Assembly: GCF_964275005.1 (NCBI RefSeq)
Contig: NC_092693.1
Span: 21,720,335 to 21,784,334, forward strand
DNA length: 64,000 bases
Direction of reading: 5' to 3'
Source: Diadema setosum
Lineage: Eukaryota; Echinodermata; Echinoidea; Diadematoida; Diadematidae
In this document: piece after piece, positions 13,701 to 23,862 of the stretch
Position numbering within the stretch: position 1 is the first letter of the stretch
Layout: the number at the start of each line of letters is the position of its first letter
Notes under the pieces: generated by a model
What the model was told of the DNA's origin: nothing
Databases searched by the model: none
What the model saw: only the letters and a program-made list of their open reading frames with translations
Position numbers and translations under genes: made by a program

Positions 13701-14342
13701 CGTCTCGCTTGTCTCGTTCGTATGATCGTAGCTGATAGAATTCGTAATTTGTTCGATCGATCGTTGATAATATTCTACGAAAGCCGAAGCACGCTACAGC
13801 CGCAGAGAGGGGCAGACACTTTCACGCATGAAACTACATAGGGCAGCTGCGCGATCTTTACATACCCCGAGAAGGTGAATGCATAAAAAAAAGTCCGACA
13901 TACAAACGGCGACAGCGCACTACTCCGTCATCGTATCATCAGGAGATTCTGGGAGGTGATTTTTCTGCATTTTCGTGATATTCATTGAGAAATTCAGGTA
14001 CGATTATGGAATAACTTCTATTATAAGAGTATTTCAAATTTTCGTGCGCGATATCTAGACCCCTCAACCATACAATGTACTACTAGTACCTCCTTGCCCT
14101 TGGTACAAGCAAACATCCATCTCAGCTCGTATGCGGCAGGCGCAGGGCCAGGGGCAGGGGGCCAGCCAGGCAGGGCTGTGTAGTGACGCAAAATGCACGA
14201 AAGCGTTGTCATCCACCATGGACATGGTCTGTCAGAACGTTTCAATATGCATAGAAACCAAGATGTACACTCATTTACCTGATGGTACATAATCTTCATC
14301 CTCTTCACTGCTGCTGTAGTCACTCTCATCGGTTTGCGACAT
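4721..14342 (-). CDS. CFDP1: CFDP1 / BCNT (Swc5-family) gene, coding exons 1-7, 3' end outside window
   Basis: Coding exons on the minus strand are 14279-14342, 11976-12102, 11155-11219, 10337-10512, 9277-9398, 6600-6740 and 4721-4793; joined they give 256 residues in one frame. Recognised from an acidic N-terminus with EEDEDYVPSG (residues 13-22), a Lys/Glu-rich coiled segment ending in DDLWSSFLSDVG (112-123), KITKVYDFAGEEVRVTKEVD (172-191), and GLKRAGGGLGSVLGQIGKKQ followed by KISTL, the start of the BCNT-C domain. Human CFDP1 is 299 aa with the same order. The remaining ~55 C-terminal residues (the DWESFKEEEG-type block) were not found between 1 and 4720 and should lie left of the window. 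Family knowledge: BCNT proteins are the metazoan counterparts of yeast Swc5, an SWR1 subunit that helps place H2A.Z; the acidic DEDY stretch resembles the DEF/Y histone-binding motif. Introns are rich in transposons. Start chosen at the only Met in frame before the conserved acidic block. Confidence 0.93.
5064..5248. mobile_element. hAT-type MITE, degraded
   Basis: Begins CAGGGTTCGAAATTGG and ends AAGTGCGACCCCTG, so ends match as CAGGG(T/G)TCG. Internal repeats of CTAGTCCG/TGGCTAG. No clear 8-bp duplication. Confidence 0.6.
5249..5970. other. CFDP1 intron 6 stretch
   Basis: Contains a G-run at 5321 and otherwise plain A+T-rich DNA; no feature seen. Confidence 0.4.
5975..6175. mobile_element. 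201-bp TA-flanked MITE, CTGTAAAAGTGGA ends
   Basis: Left end CTAAAAAAGTGGATATTTTC, right end GAAAATTTCCACTTTTACAG, flanked by TA. Same family as 49543-49723. TA target and short size fit a Tc1/mariner-type non-autonomous element. Confidence 0.75.
6600..6740 (-). CDS. CFDP1: CFDP1 coding exon 6
   Basis: 141 nt, residues 185-232. It continues the conserved block as RVTKEVDAASKEAKSFLKKQ, then a variable Glu- and Ala/Ser-rich linker. Acceptor gtgaacag/AGTGAC; donor TCAGG/gtgagt, phase 2. Confidence 0.92.
6857..8578. mobile_element. piggyBac-like TTAA element (copy 1) with a second element inside
   Basis: TTAA/CCCTATTCCCACCGGG at the left and CCCGGTGGGATTAGGG/TTAA at the right, with TTAA at 6853-6856 and 8579-8582. 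The first ~740 bp match the element at 21072-21835 (CGCGTG...TTCCGCAACGCG, then ACTTTTT, and GGGGGGCCAAA near the other end). A separate tandem-repeat element has landed inside near the right end. Confidence 0.82.
7598..8562. mobile_element. dispersed element with three ~260-300-bp internal tandem units
   Basis: Starts near CGCTCACCTGAG and ends CTCAGGTGAGCTAAAA, giving inverted ends. Inside, GGGGCATGGTGCCCATTTT recurs at about 7795, 8053 and 8356, each followed by CTACCTGCCAAGTTTG. Just before the right end is an ACGGACAACGCACGACGG track. It lies within the TTAA element. Confidence 0.75.
8583..9276. other. CFDP1 intron 5, left part
   Basis: No repeat or gene recognised. Confidence 0.4.
9277..9398 (-). 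CDS. CFDP1: CFDP1 coding exon 5
   Basis: 122 nt, residues 145-185. A Ser/Thr-rich linker is followed by VKITKVYDFAGEEVR, one of the best conserved blocks of the family. Acceptor tttatcatcag/GCAAAG; donor GTGAG/gtaggt, phase 2. Confidence 0.92.
9399..10336. other. CFDP1 intron 4
   Basis: No repeat or gene recognised; open frames of up to 120 codons here show no family resemblance. Confidence 0.4.
10337..10512 (-). CDS. CFDP1: CFDP1 coding exon 4
   Basis: 176 nt, residues 86-144. A charged helix (ERLAEAKEEEAKKKEEKLKK) leads into the family signature DDLWSSFLSDVG, followed by a Pro/Lys and poly-Gln stretch. Acceptor ctccaacag/ATAATG; donor GGAAAG/gtacaa, phase 0, which matches the phase of the next exon. 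Confidence 0.92.
10513..11154. other. CFDP1 intron 3
   Basis: Plain unique-looking DNA. Confidence 0.4.
11155..11219 (-). CDS. CFDP1: CFDP1 coding exon 3
   Basis: 65 nt, residues 64-86: RRKGWNALADVAAEEQNEGG. It corresponds to the short RKRRQGGL-type basic segment of vertebrate CFDP1. Phase 2 in, phase 1 out; donor ACAG/gtttgt. Confidence 0.87.
11220..11975. other. CFDP1 intron 2
   Basis: A G-run at 11711-11728; otherwise nothing recognised. Confidence 0.4.
11976..12102 (-). CDS. CFDP1: CFDP1 coding exon 2
   Basis: 127 nt, residues 22-64. Acidic first half (EDESCDELEDTVVEE), then a Lys-rich basic patch (GQKKKTKTKKE) that could be a nuclear localisation signal. Acceptor tttcctctcag/GGG, donor CGAAG/gtaag, phase 2. 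Confidence 0.9.
12451..12837. mobile_element. 387-bp MITE with TAG duplication (PIF/Harbinger-like)
   Basis: Ends GACCCCGTTCACAGTGCGGG and CTCGCACTGTAAACGGGGTC, flanked by TAG (12448-12450, 12838-12840). G+C-rich interior with further GGCC/GCGAGGC inverted words. A 3-bp target duplication fits PIF/Harbinger. It sits in CFDP1 intron 1. Confidence 0.82.
12838..14278. other. CFDP1 intron 1, left part
   Basis: Contains two copies of ATTTTTCACTAAATTTCC near 13575 and 13612, and a region rich in CGAT words near 13700-13760. No gene seen. Confidence 0.4.
14279..14342 (-). CDS. CFDP1: CFDP1 coding exon 1
   Basis: Encodes residues 1-21 plus the first base of codon 22: MSQTDESDYSSSEEDEDYVP then Ser. 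Donor is CAG/gtaaatg, phase 1. The acidic SEEDEDYVPSG run is nearly the same as in vertebrate CFDP1 and sets the start codon. Confidence 0.92.
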
Positions 14343-14592
14343 CCTGTGCTGCAACAAAACCGCTTGGAGGATGTTCTCCGCTCCGATCTTCTGGACTCAA
14401 ACTCCTCTTCAATCAGCCGCAATGAATATCAAAGGCTTACGATCTGTATGTAGCTAGCTAGACGTGCATGCATGCAGCGCGCTAAGAGACACCAGAGGAT
14501 GCATACATGTACATTGTAGCTACATTTAGGATCTTTGGTGTACGGAGTATCACACACATAAACACATGCACTTGCTGCACGCGCAGGAACCA

Positions 14593-14636
14593 CCGAACCA
14601 GGGAGGTGTCACCACATGGGTGTCACACCTCCCTGA
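14593..14636. repeat. ACCAGGGAGGTGT hairpin upstream of CFDP1
   Basis: CCAGGGAGGTGTCACC ... GGGTGTCACACCTCCCTG forms a stem. It lies about 250-290 bp upstream of the CFDP1 start codon and could sit in the promoter. Confidence 0.6.
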
Positions 14637-14935
14637 CCGAACTAGGAACGAGCAGTGCGAAATGCGATAGTATGGTGGCCGTTAACACACAAATCTAAAG
14701 CGTATAAAAGTTTGGCTGCCGCGCGGTCAGCAATATGTGCCCAAACTGGGACAACTGTCGTCCACGAATACATTTGATTTGTTTTTGTGTTTGTTTGTTG
14801 TTTTTTATTATATCTTGTATGAATATGAAGGGATTGAACATACGTATATAAAACGGCTTTTCCAGAGGGCAAGAAGTGACTTTTGTATAGTTTTTGGATG
14901 TATCACTGCAAAGTGGACTCGATGCTATCCAATAT

Positions 14936-14968
14936 AACAATTCAATTCAATTTATTTAAAACCAAAAA
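14936..14968 (-). repeat. possible minus-strand LINE/SINE 3' tail
   Basis: AATAAATTGAATTGAATTG on the minus strand resembles the short tandem tails of CR1/L2-type elements. No body recognised. Confidence 0.35.
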
Positions 14969-15370
14969 CCAAACATATTTTTTGGATAACATAAATCATT
15001 GTTACGTAAAAATACATGAATAACATATGATATTTTCTAATTCATTTAATTGACTCACTTTCCTTTGTCTTCTCTTTCCTCTGTACTTTTTTGATCTTTC
15101 CTGTCTCACTTCATCTAAATAATTTATCTATTGCATAATATTCTTTCTTACTTTAAATCTTGCATTACAAATTTATGCACTTAAACAGCCTATCCTGTTG
15201 CTTCGCCAATGCATGTTTTGCATATCTGTGCTTGCACTCTCTGACTATATCACAGGCCGAATCACAAGGAGCGCATTGAAGTTTCCATCTCACGTTTTCA
15301 TCAGCATTTCAAAAATGGATCTTGTTGATAACTTGACCGAGTTTTACGATTCAAAATTAATTATACATTT

Positions 15371-15624
15371 CAAGGTGCTACATAAACACTTGCCTGATCG
15401 CCCAGGGCAAGTGGAAATAAAATTCGGACAAGTGTTTTGAAAACATTGAGAAAAAATGCTTATCCAAATTTGGCAAGCAAAAAGTTTTGAAGCCACCTTT
15501 CTTTCACCTTTGGACTTTCTTTTCGGGCAAGTAAAATTCATGTTTGGGCAAGTATTCTGCAACAATTTGAAAATCAGCTTGCCTGAATGGGCAAGTGGTA
15601 ACAAAAACGTTATGTAGCACCCTG
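15371..15624. mobile_element. 254-bp hAT-type MITE, CAGGGTGCTACATAA ends
   Basis: Left CAAGGTGCTACATAA, right TTATGTAGCACCCTG. Internal inverted words TTGCCTGAATGGGCAAGTGG and GCCTGATCGCCCAGGGCAAG. Duplication not clear. Confidence 0.65.
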
Positions 15625-17339
15625 CATCTTTTTTTCTTTTCTTTTTTTGACAGTTTCAGTTACTCAGGTACTCACTTCTCTGATGAGCAGAAGACCTCAC
15701 TACATTGGCTTTAATTGCATTTTTAGATCAAATACACTTACCAGTTTTCCATCACATAAGATCTTGACTTGTTAACACTCATCTATGGTGTATTCAAGAT
15801 GCTTTCAAGGATAACATATAAACCTAGCTATGCTGTTTACATTTTCTTTTTTTATGACTGTGTATGTAGATGACAATTATTTGTTTTCTGTATGTGAGCT
15901 ATACACCTGCTTGTTAATTCCGACATTTATAGGGCCTACATGTGCACTTGCAGACAGTACACATACGGTACACTATTTTGTAAATATGCTATACCATATT
16001 TTGATTGAATTGCATTATAGTTATTGTTGTATTTGGTTTTTATGACCCACCACAAACTCACTCAAATGAAATGCAAAAGTTTCTGAGACTCTTAATAACA
16101 CCTTCTGGGAGAAACTCGGCAGTCAAGCTCCATAGTCCACATGAAGTGTGATCGACAATTAACTACAATGTCCATTTACCATTGGTCCATTGATCACATT
16201 TACAATTTCTCTTCTAGGATGAAGTATCTTTAACATTGCTCATTTTTAGACATAAACTCAGTAGTTTCTGATCTCCTTCCATCTCTCTCCCTCCCTCTAT
16301 CTCCCTTCCCCCCCCCCTCTCCTTTCTCTCTAACACTGTTTCTCTTTAATAATTTGAAGACATATGAATGCATAAAAACATAAGTAATCGATACATTCTT
16401 CAAACATCTTTTGCCCACACAAAATATCATACTTTTTGCTATAAGAAACACTAGAAACACAGTGCACACTAGTTATATGTCAATATATATCTTTTATTCA
16501 TTCTTGGTAAACCCCCGAGATCACACACACATATATAACTACATTATTATAATTAAAATATATACCTTTTGCTATTTCAGATTCCAAACTACCCCATCAA
16601 AATCTCACTGCAACTAGTCTCCTGTACATGGAGAACATTTAATGTACAGGAGACAGAGCATTAACAATAAATTATGTACTTCAGTATCATGAACACAGAA
16701 ATAACAGAGAAAATAAATCAGAAAGAAAAGAAAAAACAACAATGGTAACTTTTTTTCTGTGTACAATGAGCAAATTCACTACCATTCTTGTACTTGCAGT
16801 TACTCCTTACTCTGCAAAATTCAACTTGAACACACAGTATATCAAATTTTGTTTCATATATGTACTGTTTTGTTTCTTAACAATTTTGGATGTACCATGT
16901 CTGAGCTGACAAAAACTCAGTTTTGTGACCTTGTTTTGTAATGACATGCCAATTGGAGAGTACCGGTGGCAGCCATGAATGCTTATAAAACATACACAAA
17001 CAAACAATCAAAGACAGATTGCCACTAATTTCTGCAAAAAAGACAGGATAGAGTTCATATTCTCATAGTAGCAATGTGCTATTCCAATAATTTGGGCTTA
17101 TGGTACACAACGCACAATTTCAAACAATCTATGGTAATCTATTTTTTTTTTCAAACCTGTACTCTGTTTTTAAAGAAATGTAGAGGCTACTGTTCATACT
17201 ATATTATGTATAAAGAGTTGGCCATGAAAACATTTTGTGATCCTTGTACATTTTTCAATGTTATGATAAATGCAATAAAAAACAAGGCAAGTGCCAAATT
17301 GTGTCTCGCCCATTCACGTACAATTAGTATTTTTCTAAC
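15625..17339. other. intergenic DNA
   Basis: A C/T-rich low-complexity patch at 16276-16332; AGACAGGAGAC-type inverted words near 16618-16652. No gene or full element seen. Confidence 0.4.
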
Positions 17340-18050
17340 TTCCAGAAGTTCATTGACCCGCCTATGACCTTTGACCTTGTGGTGACCTTCAACTCCCCAA
17401 GGGACATTTACCATCCAAGTTTGGTCACAAACGGACATAGGGATCAAAAGTTATGAGCCACAATCGAAACACGCCCATAAAACTTAACATTGGGCCCTAA
17501 AAGTTTGTTGACCCCTTTCTGTGACCTTTGACCTTGTGATGACCTTCACCTCCCCAAGGGACATCTACCATCCAAGTTTGGTCACAAACGGACAAAGGGA
17601 TCAAAAGTTATAAGCCATAATCAAAACGTGCCATAAAAACTTAACATTGGGCCCTAAAAGTTCGTTGACCCGTCTGTGACCTTTGACCTTGTGGTAACCT
17701 TCAACTTCCCAAGGGACATCTACCATCTAAGTTTGGTCACAAACAGACAGATACATCAAAAGTTACGAGCCATAAACGAAATGCGCCCTAAAAACTCAAC
17801 ATTGGGCCCTAAAGTTCATTGACCTCTGCCTGTAACCTTTGACCTTGAGGTGCCCTTCATGTTTGCTAAAATGTGTAACTTTGCATAACCACTCTTCCCT
17901 CCAAGTTTGATTGAAATTGAAATCCTCAGTAGAGAGTTATTCAAGTTTTGTAGCATTACGGACAGACGACGGACGGACAGACGACGGACGGACAGACACC
18001 GCAGGCGATCCCTTGGTCTCCCCACACCTCCGGTGGGCTCGACAATAAAT
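17340..18050. repeat. ~156-bp tandem-unit dispersed element carrying DR1 words
   Basis: Four units, each with TGACCTTTGACCTTGTG, CCCAAGGGACAT, CATCCAAGTTTGGTCACAAA and CAAAAGTTATGAGCC. They are followed by a (GACGGACGGACA) track and a tail CACACCTCCGGTGGGCTCG. Unit spacing is 155-157 bp from the DR1 positions. Confidence 0.85.
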
Positions 18051-19098
18051 CTGCAGTGTAGATGTATCATCCCTTTGACAAAATACAATCATTTGAAAAA
18101 TTATATGCCAAAATGCATGACATCAGTAAGCCCTACTTTTACAGGGTGATGATCATATGATTCCCTATATCTCCCATTATCCCTCACCATCTCATAAAAT
18201 GATATTTGAAGCATCACTAACAGATAGTGGAATGCAGTCAAAATGAATCAATTCACAAAATATTCTGTGATTCATCTGCAAACCATATGCCCCCAAGTGC
18301 ACTTTAGCAAGCCATCAGTAGCAAATACATGTTTATATTTTAGTCTTTTGACTTATCATCATATAAAGATTACATTATTGTTCCACAATAGAAAGGACTA
18401 ACAGCACAAGTACATGTTCACATTACAGCCTTTGAGGCTAAAAAAAAAAAAAAAAAAAAAAAGCTTTTTAGACAAACCCAAGGTATACTTTAACAGGTCA
18501 GCACTCCAATGCTACTCCAATGTGTGCATGAGGGGTCTTCCGGGTCACCCAGTCTACACAAGTTCATTTTTTGATTGAACATGAATTCTGTAATGTAGTC
18601 GTTACATTAGGCAAGCCTATGCATTATGTCACTTTGAAAAATGAGTGAAGTGTCTAACCAACTGACTTTTCTGAAATGAGCACGAAATTGCTGAGTTATT
18701 TGTTTGTTCATATTGTAAAGGATGCAAGCAAGCTTGAATCACATTTGGCCAAATGTGGTCAAGAGCATCTTTCTGTCAGGTTTTGCTCACCCTTGGAAGC
18801 AGCATATCATTAAGCCTTTAAGGATTTGATCTCCAATACACATGAAGGAGGCACAGCTTAGTTTGACCTCCATTAATGTCTACCAACAGTGTAGTCTTCA
18901 CAGCAGACATACTATGTATAAACGGTGTGTTCATGCGCCAAACACAGTCTTGCATGCATGTCTCCCTGGAGCTGCTTGTTTGATTGACAGCCCACTAGAT
19001 TTGCAATAAAGTGGCTGACTGGAATGTTTGCAATTTTCAACTGACAATAAGAGTAATTTCAAGGTCTGAACAGTTCATTACTCTACACACCATTAGAA
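18051..19098. other. intergenic DNA
   Basis: A poly-A run at about 18441-18462; otherwise nothing recognised. Confidence 0.4.
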
Positions 19099-19105
19099 AT
19101 GAAAC

Positions 19106-19837
19106 CATGGACCTAATACACATGGACATTCATCGTATCGTTAATTAATTCATGCACCCATACATCTCATAAGAGCAACAAAGACATTTTTAGCATGCTC
19201 CACTGCTTTGATCCCATGATCGTCACCACCAGCAAGCCAGGAGAAGAACAAGATGGAGATTCGAGAAATCTAAAACTATATGCGCAGAAGAAAATAACTC
19301 ATAAAAATCAAGTAAAGTAAATGTGCAGTTGTGGTGTATGTTAGGAAATCATACCTCAAACAATTTCACTTGGGAGAAGCAGGCAGTTTCTAAAAGAAAG
19401 CTAACATTTTGGCAGAATGACTGTCATTTGCGATCTCAATATTTCATTTTTCCACAGCTTATTCCAGAGCAAAAAGGGAAGGTAATGGTAGAGAACAGGT
19501 ATATCTTGCCATTAGGTTGAGGTCTTATGCATGTGCGAATATGTGCGAATCAGTAATTACCCATCTTTGAACACAAAATTCGTTATGATCTCAGGTTTGC
19601 TGCTCCTCATCATCTGTATTATTTTATTCAAAGACATATCCATCTGAAAAAGGCACATCAGTTATACAAGACTGAAATGAGGGAAAAGATTCTTTAATAG
19701 TAACGATACATGATCACACACTCGTTATTGCCAGACACCTGAAAGTACTCATTAAGATGCACATAATCAAAGTGTCGGCGACGATCATTACATCAAAGAA
19801 AGACTGCAGTGAACAGTCCATGTATATTAGGTCCATG
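19106..19837 (+). mobile_element. 732-bp MITE, CATGGACCTAATA ends, 7-bp TSD (copy 1)
   Basis: Ends CATGGACCTAATACACATGG and its inverse CCATGTATATTAGGTCCATG, about 22 bp. Flanked by ATGAAAC at 19099-19105 and 19838-19844. No coding frame. Two further copies lie at 23097 and 51365. 7-8-bp duplications with a CATG start recall P-type transposons; this is a guess. Confidence 0.88.
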
Positions 19838-19844
19838 ATGAAAC

Positions 19845-20475
19845 AAATAAACAAGAAATTTTTGCACTCTGAAAGCAGGTGAAGCCAACAATATGTATGA
19901 AGTACTGGCATATGCAAAAATGACAGTAGGCTTACTTAAATATGAATTCATCTTTACATGAGACCTTATAAAATTTCCTACATGCTCAGGAGTACACTCA
20001 TCTAACTATATACAGCTACAGCTGTATACAGCAACAGAGTATCATATCACAATACGAAGCAATACACTGCTGCCTTTAAGTACTGGACTTGGCAAAAATC
20101 ATCAGGTATGACATTTGGGAAAACAGCAGTAATATGGACAAGCACTGCAAAACTTCTGCTCCTATTTCATTATGATGCAAAGAGAAATGTGTATCATTAG
20201 ATGCAATAACTGAGAAGGTACCATATATTTTGTCTGATAAAGAAATAAACAAACCAAAGGCAAATTATCTACACTGGCCAAACACTAATACATAGTAATC
20301 ATGCAGACTGATTGATTTATTGATATATGCGTAACGACACTATCAACACGTTTGCGTTATTTAAGTGTCGAACAGTTTAGCTTAATCTAAGTTCATACAC
20401 AGTTTTAACATGCACAGTAAAAATAATGGACATCTCAATCATAACATTCATATAACATATTAACTAAAAACAGTG
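19845..20475. other. intergenic DNA
   Basis: Short inverted words CAGCTACAGCTGTATACAGC near 20018; nothing else seen. Confidence 0.4.
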
Positions 20476-20660
20476 CACTATTTCACCGGGATAACTCCCT
20501 ACTCTTTTCGAAAAGTGAATAGGTTCTTTTACGTGCAAATGGTGTGACTCGCCTTTACACGGGACCGACATTAATGTCTCCTCCGAAAGACTAGGCAATT
20601 AGCATAAGATACCTTGCCCAAGGGTATACCTGTTGTGATTAGGATTCAAACAGTTGCCTA
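20476..20660 (-). mobile_element. tRNA-derived SINE fragment, minus strand
   Basis: On the minus strand GTTTGAATCC (B-box-like) is followed by ACCCTTGGGCAAGG, GTAAAAGAACC, then TTCGAAAAGAGTAGGG and TATCCCGGTG. The GTAAAAGA..CGAAAAGAG body words are shared with the SINE at 55776. Confidence 0.6.
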
Positions 20661-21071
20661 CATGTATTTAGAACTGAATAAACAAATTGATAGCTTTTAG
20701 AAAAGCTACTATTGTTTCACGTGAAACGTCTCTAAATAGAGTTAACAAATCAGGAACATTGTAATAAGTTGTGCGAATGTGAATGAACTCCAGTTTCACA
20801 TTTTATCCACTGCTCACCTTTCTGCCTTACTTTCCTATCTCTTTTTATTTGTCTGAACTCTGATGACCTGGAAAAAGCTATGATATGTTTACATACAACT
20901 TCTTACATATCTATCAATTTGTTTGAGTCTCCAAAGTCTCTTCAAAGCTTCTCATTTAGAAGCAAGACTAACCATGGCCTTCATATAAAAAAAATAACTT
21001 TACTGACACTGAAACCTAGGTAGTTTTGGGTAACAGATCCATGTTTTTACTGGCAATGGCTACTACATTAA

Positions 21072-21835
21072 CCCTATTCTAACTGGCAGGGGGTCAAATT
21101 GACCCCCCCCCCCCCGACGTTTCGCGCCACGATTCCGCAACGCGCAAAGATTTTGCCGTATCGTTTCACGACTTTTTGCATTGAAGTCTTCCGCATATTT
21201 TGAGATCAAATTTGCGACGTCCGGGTACACCGTTCTGAAGTTACGTAATGTTATGCATATGCATGTCAACCCGAAAACAGCTCAAATTCATGATATCGTG
21301 TGCAAATTGAATGCAAATTGTGTTTTTTGGTTAAATTGATATAAATTAGATTATTTCAACTTTTAACCACTGAAATTAATCGATTCTAGTGTAGATAAGC
21401 CTGAAAAAGTGCCTACAACAAAATTTGGCAAAAAAACAATAGAAAACAAAAGATAGAGAAAAAAAATACATAAGAAATTAACAAAATAAAAAAAAATTGA
21501 TTTTGATTGTGCTATTTTTTTACATGAAAATTGTTTGATATGTCTTGAGGAATTCTGACACAAAAATTTAGCAATACTTCAGTCTTTTTAATGGAGTTAT
21601 AGGTGAAAATATGATTTCATGCACAAATTTGCATAATTAATTTATCAAAAATAGTGTAAAGGCAATATTTTTCTATTGTATGACCATATAATCTTGTAGT
21701 TGACATCCAGCTCTATATTCAGGCAAAATTTCGTGGCGATCGCGCGATCGGTGGCCGAGATCTGAAGGGGGGGGGGGGCCAAATTGACCCCCCCCCAGTA
21801 AAAACTTGGTCTCAAATAGCCCAGTTAGAATAGGG
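21072..21835. mobile_element. 764-bp piggyBac-like TTAA MITE (copy 2)
   Basis: TTAA/CCCTATTCTAACTGG at the left and CCAGTTAGAATAGGG/TTAA at the right (TTAA at 21068-21071 and 21836-21839). GGGGGTCAAATTGACCCCCC just inside each end gives a second inverted layer. CCC start and TTAA target are the hallmarks of piggyBac-type ends. Non-coding. Confidence 0.88.
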
Positions 21836-22600
21836 TTAACCAACTTTTCTGAAGCCACTCCCTTCTTAATTTCAGTACATGTTCCTCTCAATAACACAGA
21901 TGTATGCATCACATTTTTCTGACAATCTCACAGATGCTTCATGGGGTTCAATTAATCAATGAGTGCCCTGTATTACAGTGTAGGCAGCCTTTCACTGCAT
22001 ACCCACCCCTTCTATCCAATAAAGAGCTGAGGCACTTTATTCTTCCCCATTCTATACCTCTCTAGAAAACTAATGCAGTAGAATATTGTAATACGTAATA
22101 TATCAACACACGTCCTGCCGATGCAGTACTATCTAGCAAATTAATCTTTACAAACAAACTAAAACACAGGAATGATATGTCACAAAAACTTGTGATGACT
22201 TGAAACCTGTATGGAGGCAATTAATGAGAATTACATTTTGAAAGATATGTATGACTTTGAAAACACAAGACTCATAGGAGAGAATAGTATAAAATTATTC
22301 AATACTAGTCCTCAAGAAAACATAAGTGATCACATGCTGTTGAGTTGACAGATTTTCACAGTCTAAACTCACTTTAACTCTAAATTCATTCATTGCTAAT
22401 TAGACACTCTATTCAATTATAATGGATGGTACTATACCATATTCAGTACTTTTTTGTGCAGCAGTAGTACCCTTGACATATCAGGAAGGCTTTGACAAAC
22501 AAATATTGTATATGGACGGTACAGACATGGAAAATCTTCCAAGCATGAAAGGTAGTGAAATACCATGATGGATCTTTCAAACTACTGTATACGCCATATA

Positions 22601-22799
22601 CTGTACGAGCTGAAATTTTCGCGGCACCTGGTTTTATTTTCGCGAATTTCGCGAATCGCCTTTGAATCGCGAAAATAACAATGCACAAATAAGTAAGTTT
22701 AGTTAGACCCTCGCAACCGCGAAATTAACAACATGCGAAAATGTCCTTGAAGGACCAATTCGCGAAAATATCTGTACGCGAAAATTTCAGCTCGTACAG
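22601..22799. mobile_element. 199-bp TA MITE, CTGTACGAGCTGAAATTTTC ends, nested
   Basis: Perfect inverted ends CTGTACGAGCTGAAATTTTC and GAAAATTTCAGCTCGTACAG, TA duplicated at 22599-22600 and 22800-22801. It lies 16 bp into the left end of the host MITE. Confidence 0.88.
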
Positions 22800-23096
22800 T
22801 ATTTCGGGAGTCTAAATTTTCGTGAATTGGGAATGCAGGGCGTTTTCGGGAGTGGTTAAATTTGCAATCGTGGAGTCCTATACTGAACAGAGAAATGTCC
22901 ACGTGTACATCATATCATGCAGGGAATAATTTTTCAACTCAAATTTGATTAGCAATTTCAACTGATGAACAATATTTCAAATCATATCCTGTACAATTCT
23001 ATGGAAGAAAACTGCTACACAAAAGATAATTTGTGTAGCAGTGGTGTAAACATGCATAGCAAATTGCGATGCGATACCAGGAAAATCATTCCCTGT

Positions 23097-23862
23097 CATG
23101 AACCTAATACACATGGACATTCATCGTATCGTCAAGGAGCTATAATAGCTCCTTGGTATCGTTAATTAATCCATGCACCTGTACATCTCAAAAGCCCCAC
23201 AAAGACATTTTTAGCATGCTTCACTGCTTTGATCCCATGATCGTCACCGCCAGCAAGCCGGGAGAAGAACAAGACGGAGATTCGAGAAATCTAAAACTAT
23301 ATGCACAGAAGAAAATAACTCACAAAAATCAAGTAAAGTGAATGTGCAGTTGTGGTGTATGTTAGGAAATCCTACCTCAAACAATTTCACTTGGGAGAAG
23401 CAGGCAGTTATTAAAAGAAAGCTAACATTTTGGCAGAATGATTGTCATTTGTAATCTCAATATTTCACTTTTCTCCAGCTTATTCCAGAGTAAAAAGGGA
23501 CAGTAATGGTAGAGAACAGATATATCTTGCCATTAGGCAAGGTCTGTAATATGCGTGTGCGAAAATGTGCGAATCAGCAATTACCCATCTTTTGGCACAA
23601 AATTTATCATGATCTCAGGTTTGCTGCTCTTCATTATCTGTATTTATTCAAAGACATTTCTGTCTGAAAAAGGCACATCAGCGAAACAAGACTGAAATGA
23701 GGGAAACGATCCTTTTGTTAGTGACGATACATGATCACACAATCATTATTGTCCAGACACCCGACTGTACTCAGTAAGATGCACATAATCAGGTGTCGGT
23801 GACGATCAGTACATCAAAGAAAGACTGCCGTGAACAGTCCATGTACGTATATTAGGTCCATG
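23097..23862 (+). mobile_element. MITE with CATGGACCTAATA ends (copy 2), nested
   Basis: Collinear with copy 1 at 19106 over its whole length, about 90% alike by eye. It contains a 30-bp insertion (hairpin plus duplication). Flanks CCCTGT and GTCACA do not show the 7-bp duplication seen at the other two copies. Confidence 0.85.
23133..23155. mobile_element. 23-bp hairpin insertion with 7-bp duplication
   Basis: CAAGGAGCTAT, A, ATAGCTCCTTG: a perfect palindrome flanked by GTATCGT on both sides (23126-23132, 23156-23162). Copies 1 and 3 of the same MITE carry a single GTATCGT here and no hairpin, giving an empty-site comparison. Confidence 0.85.
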
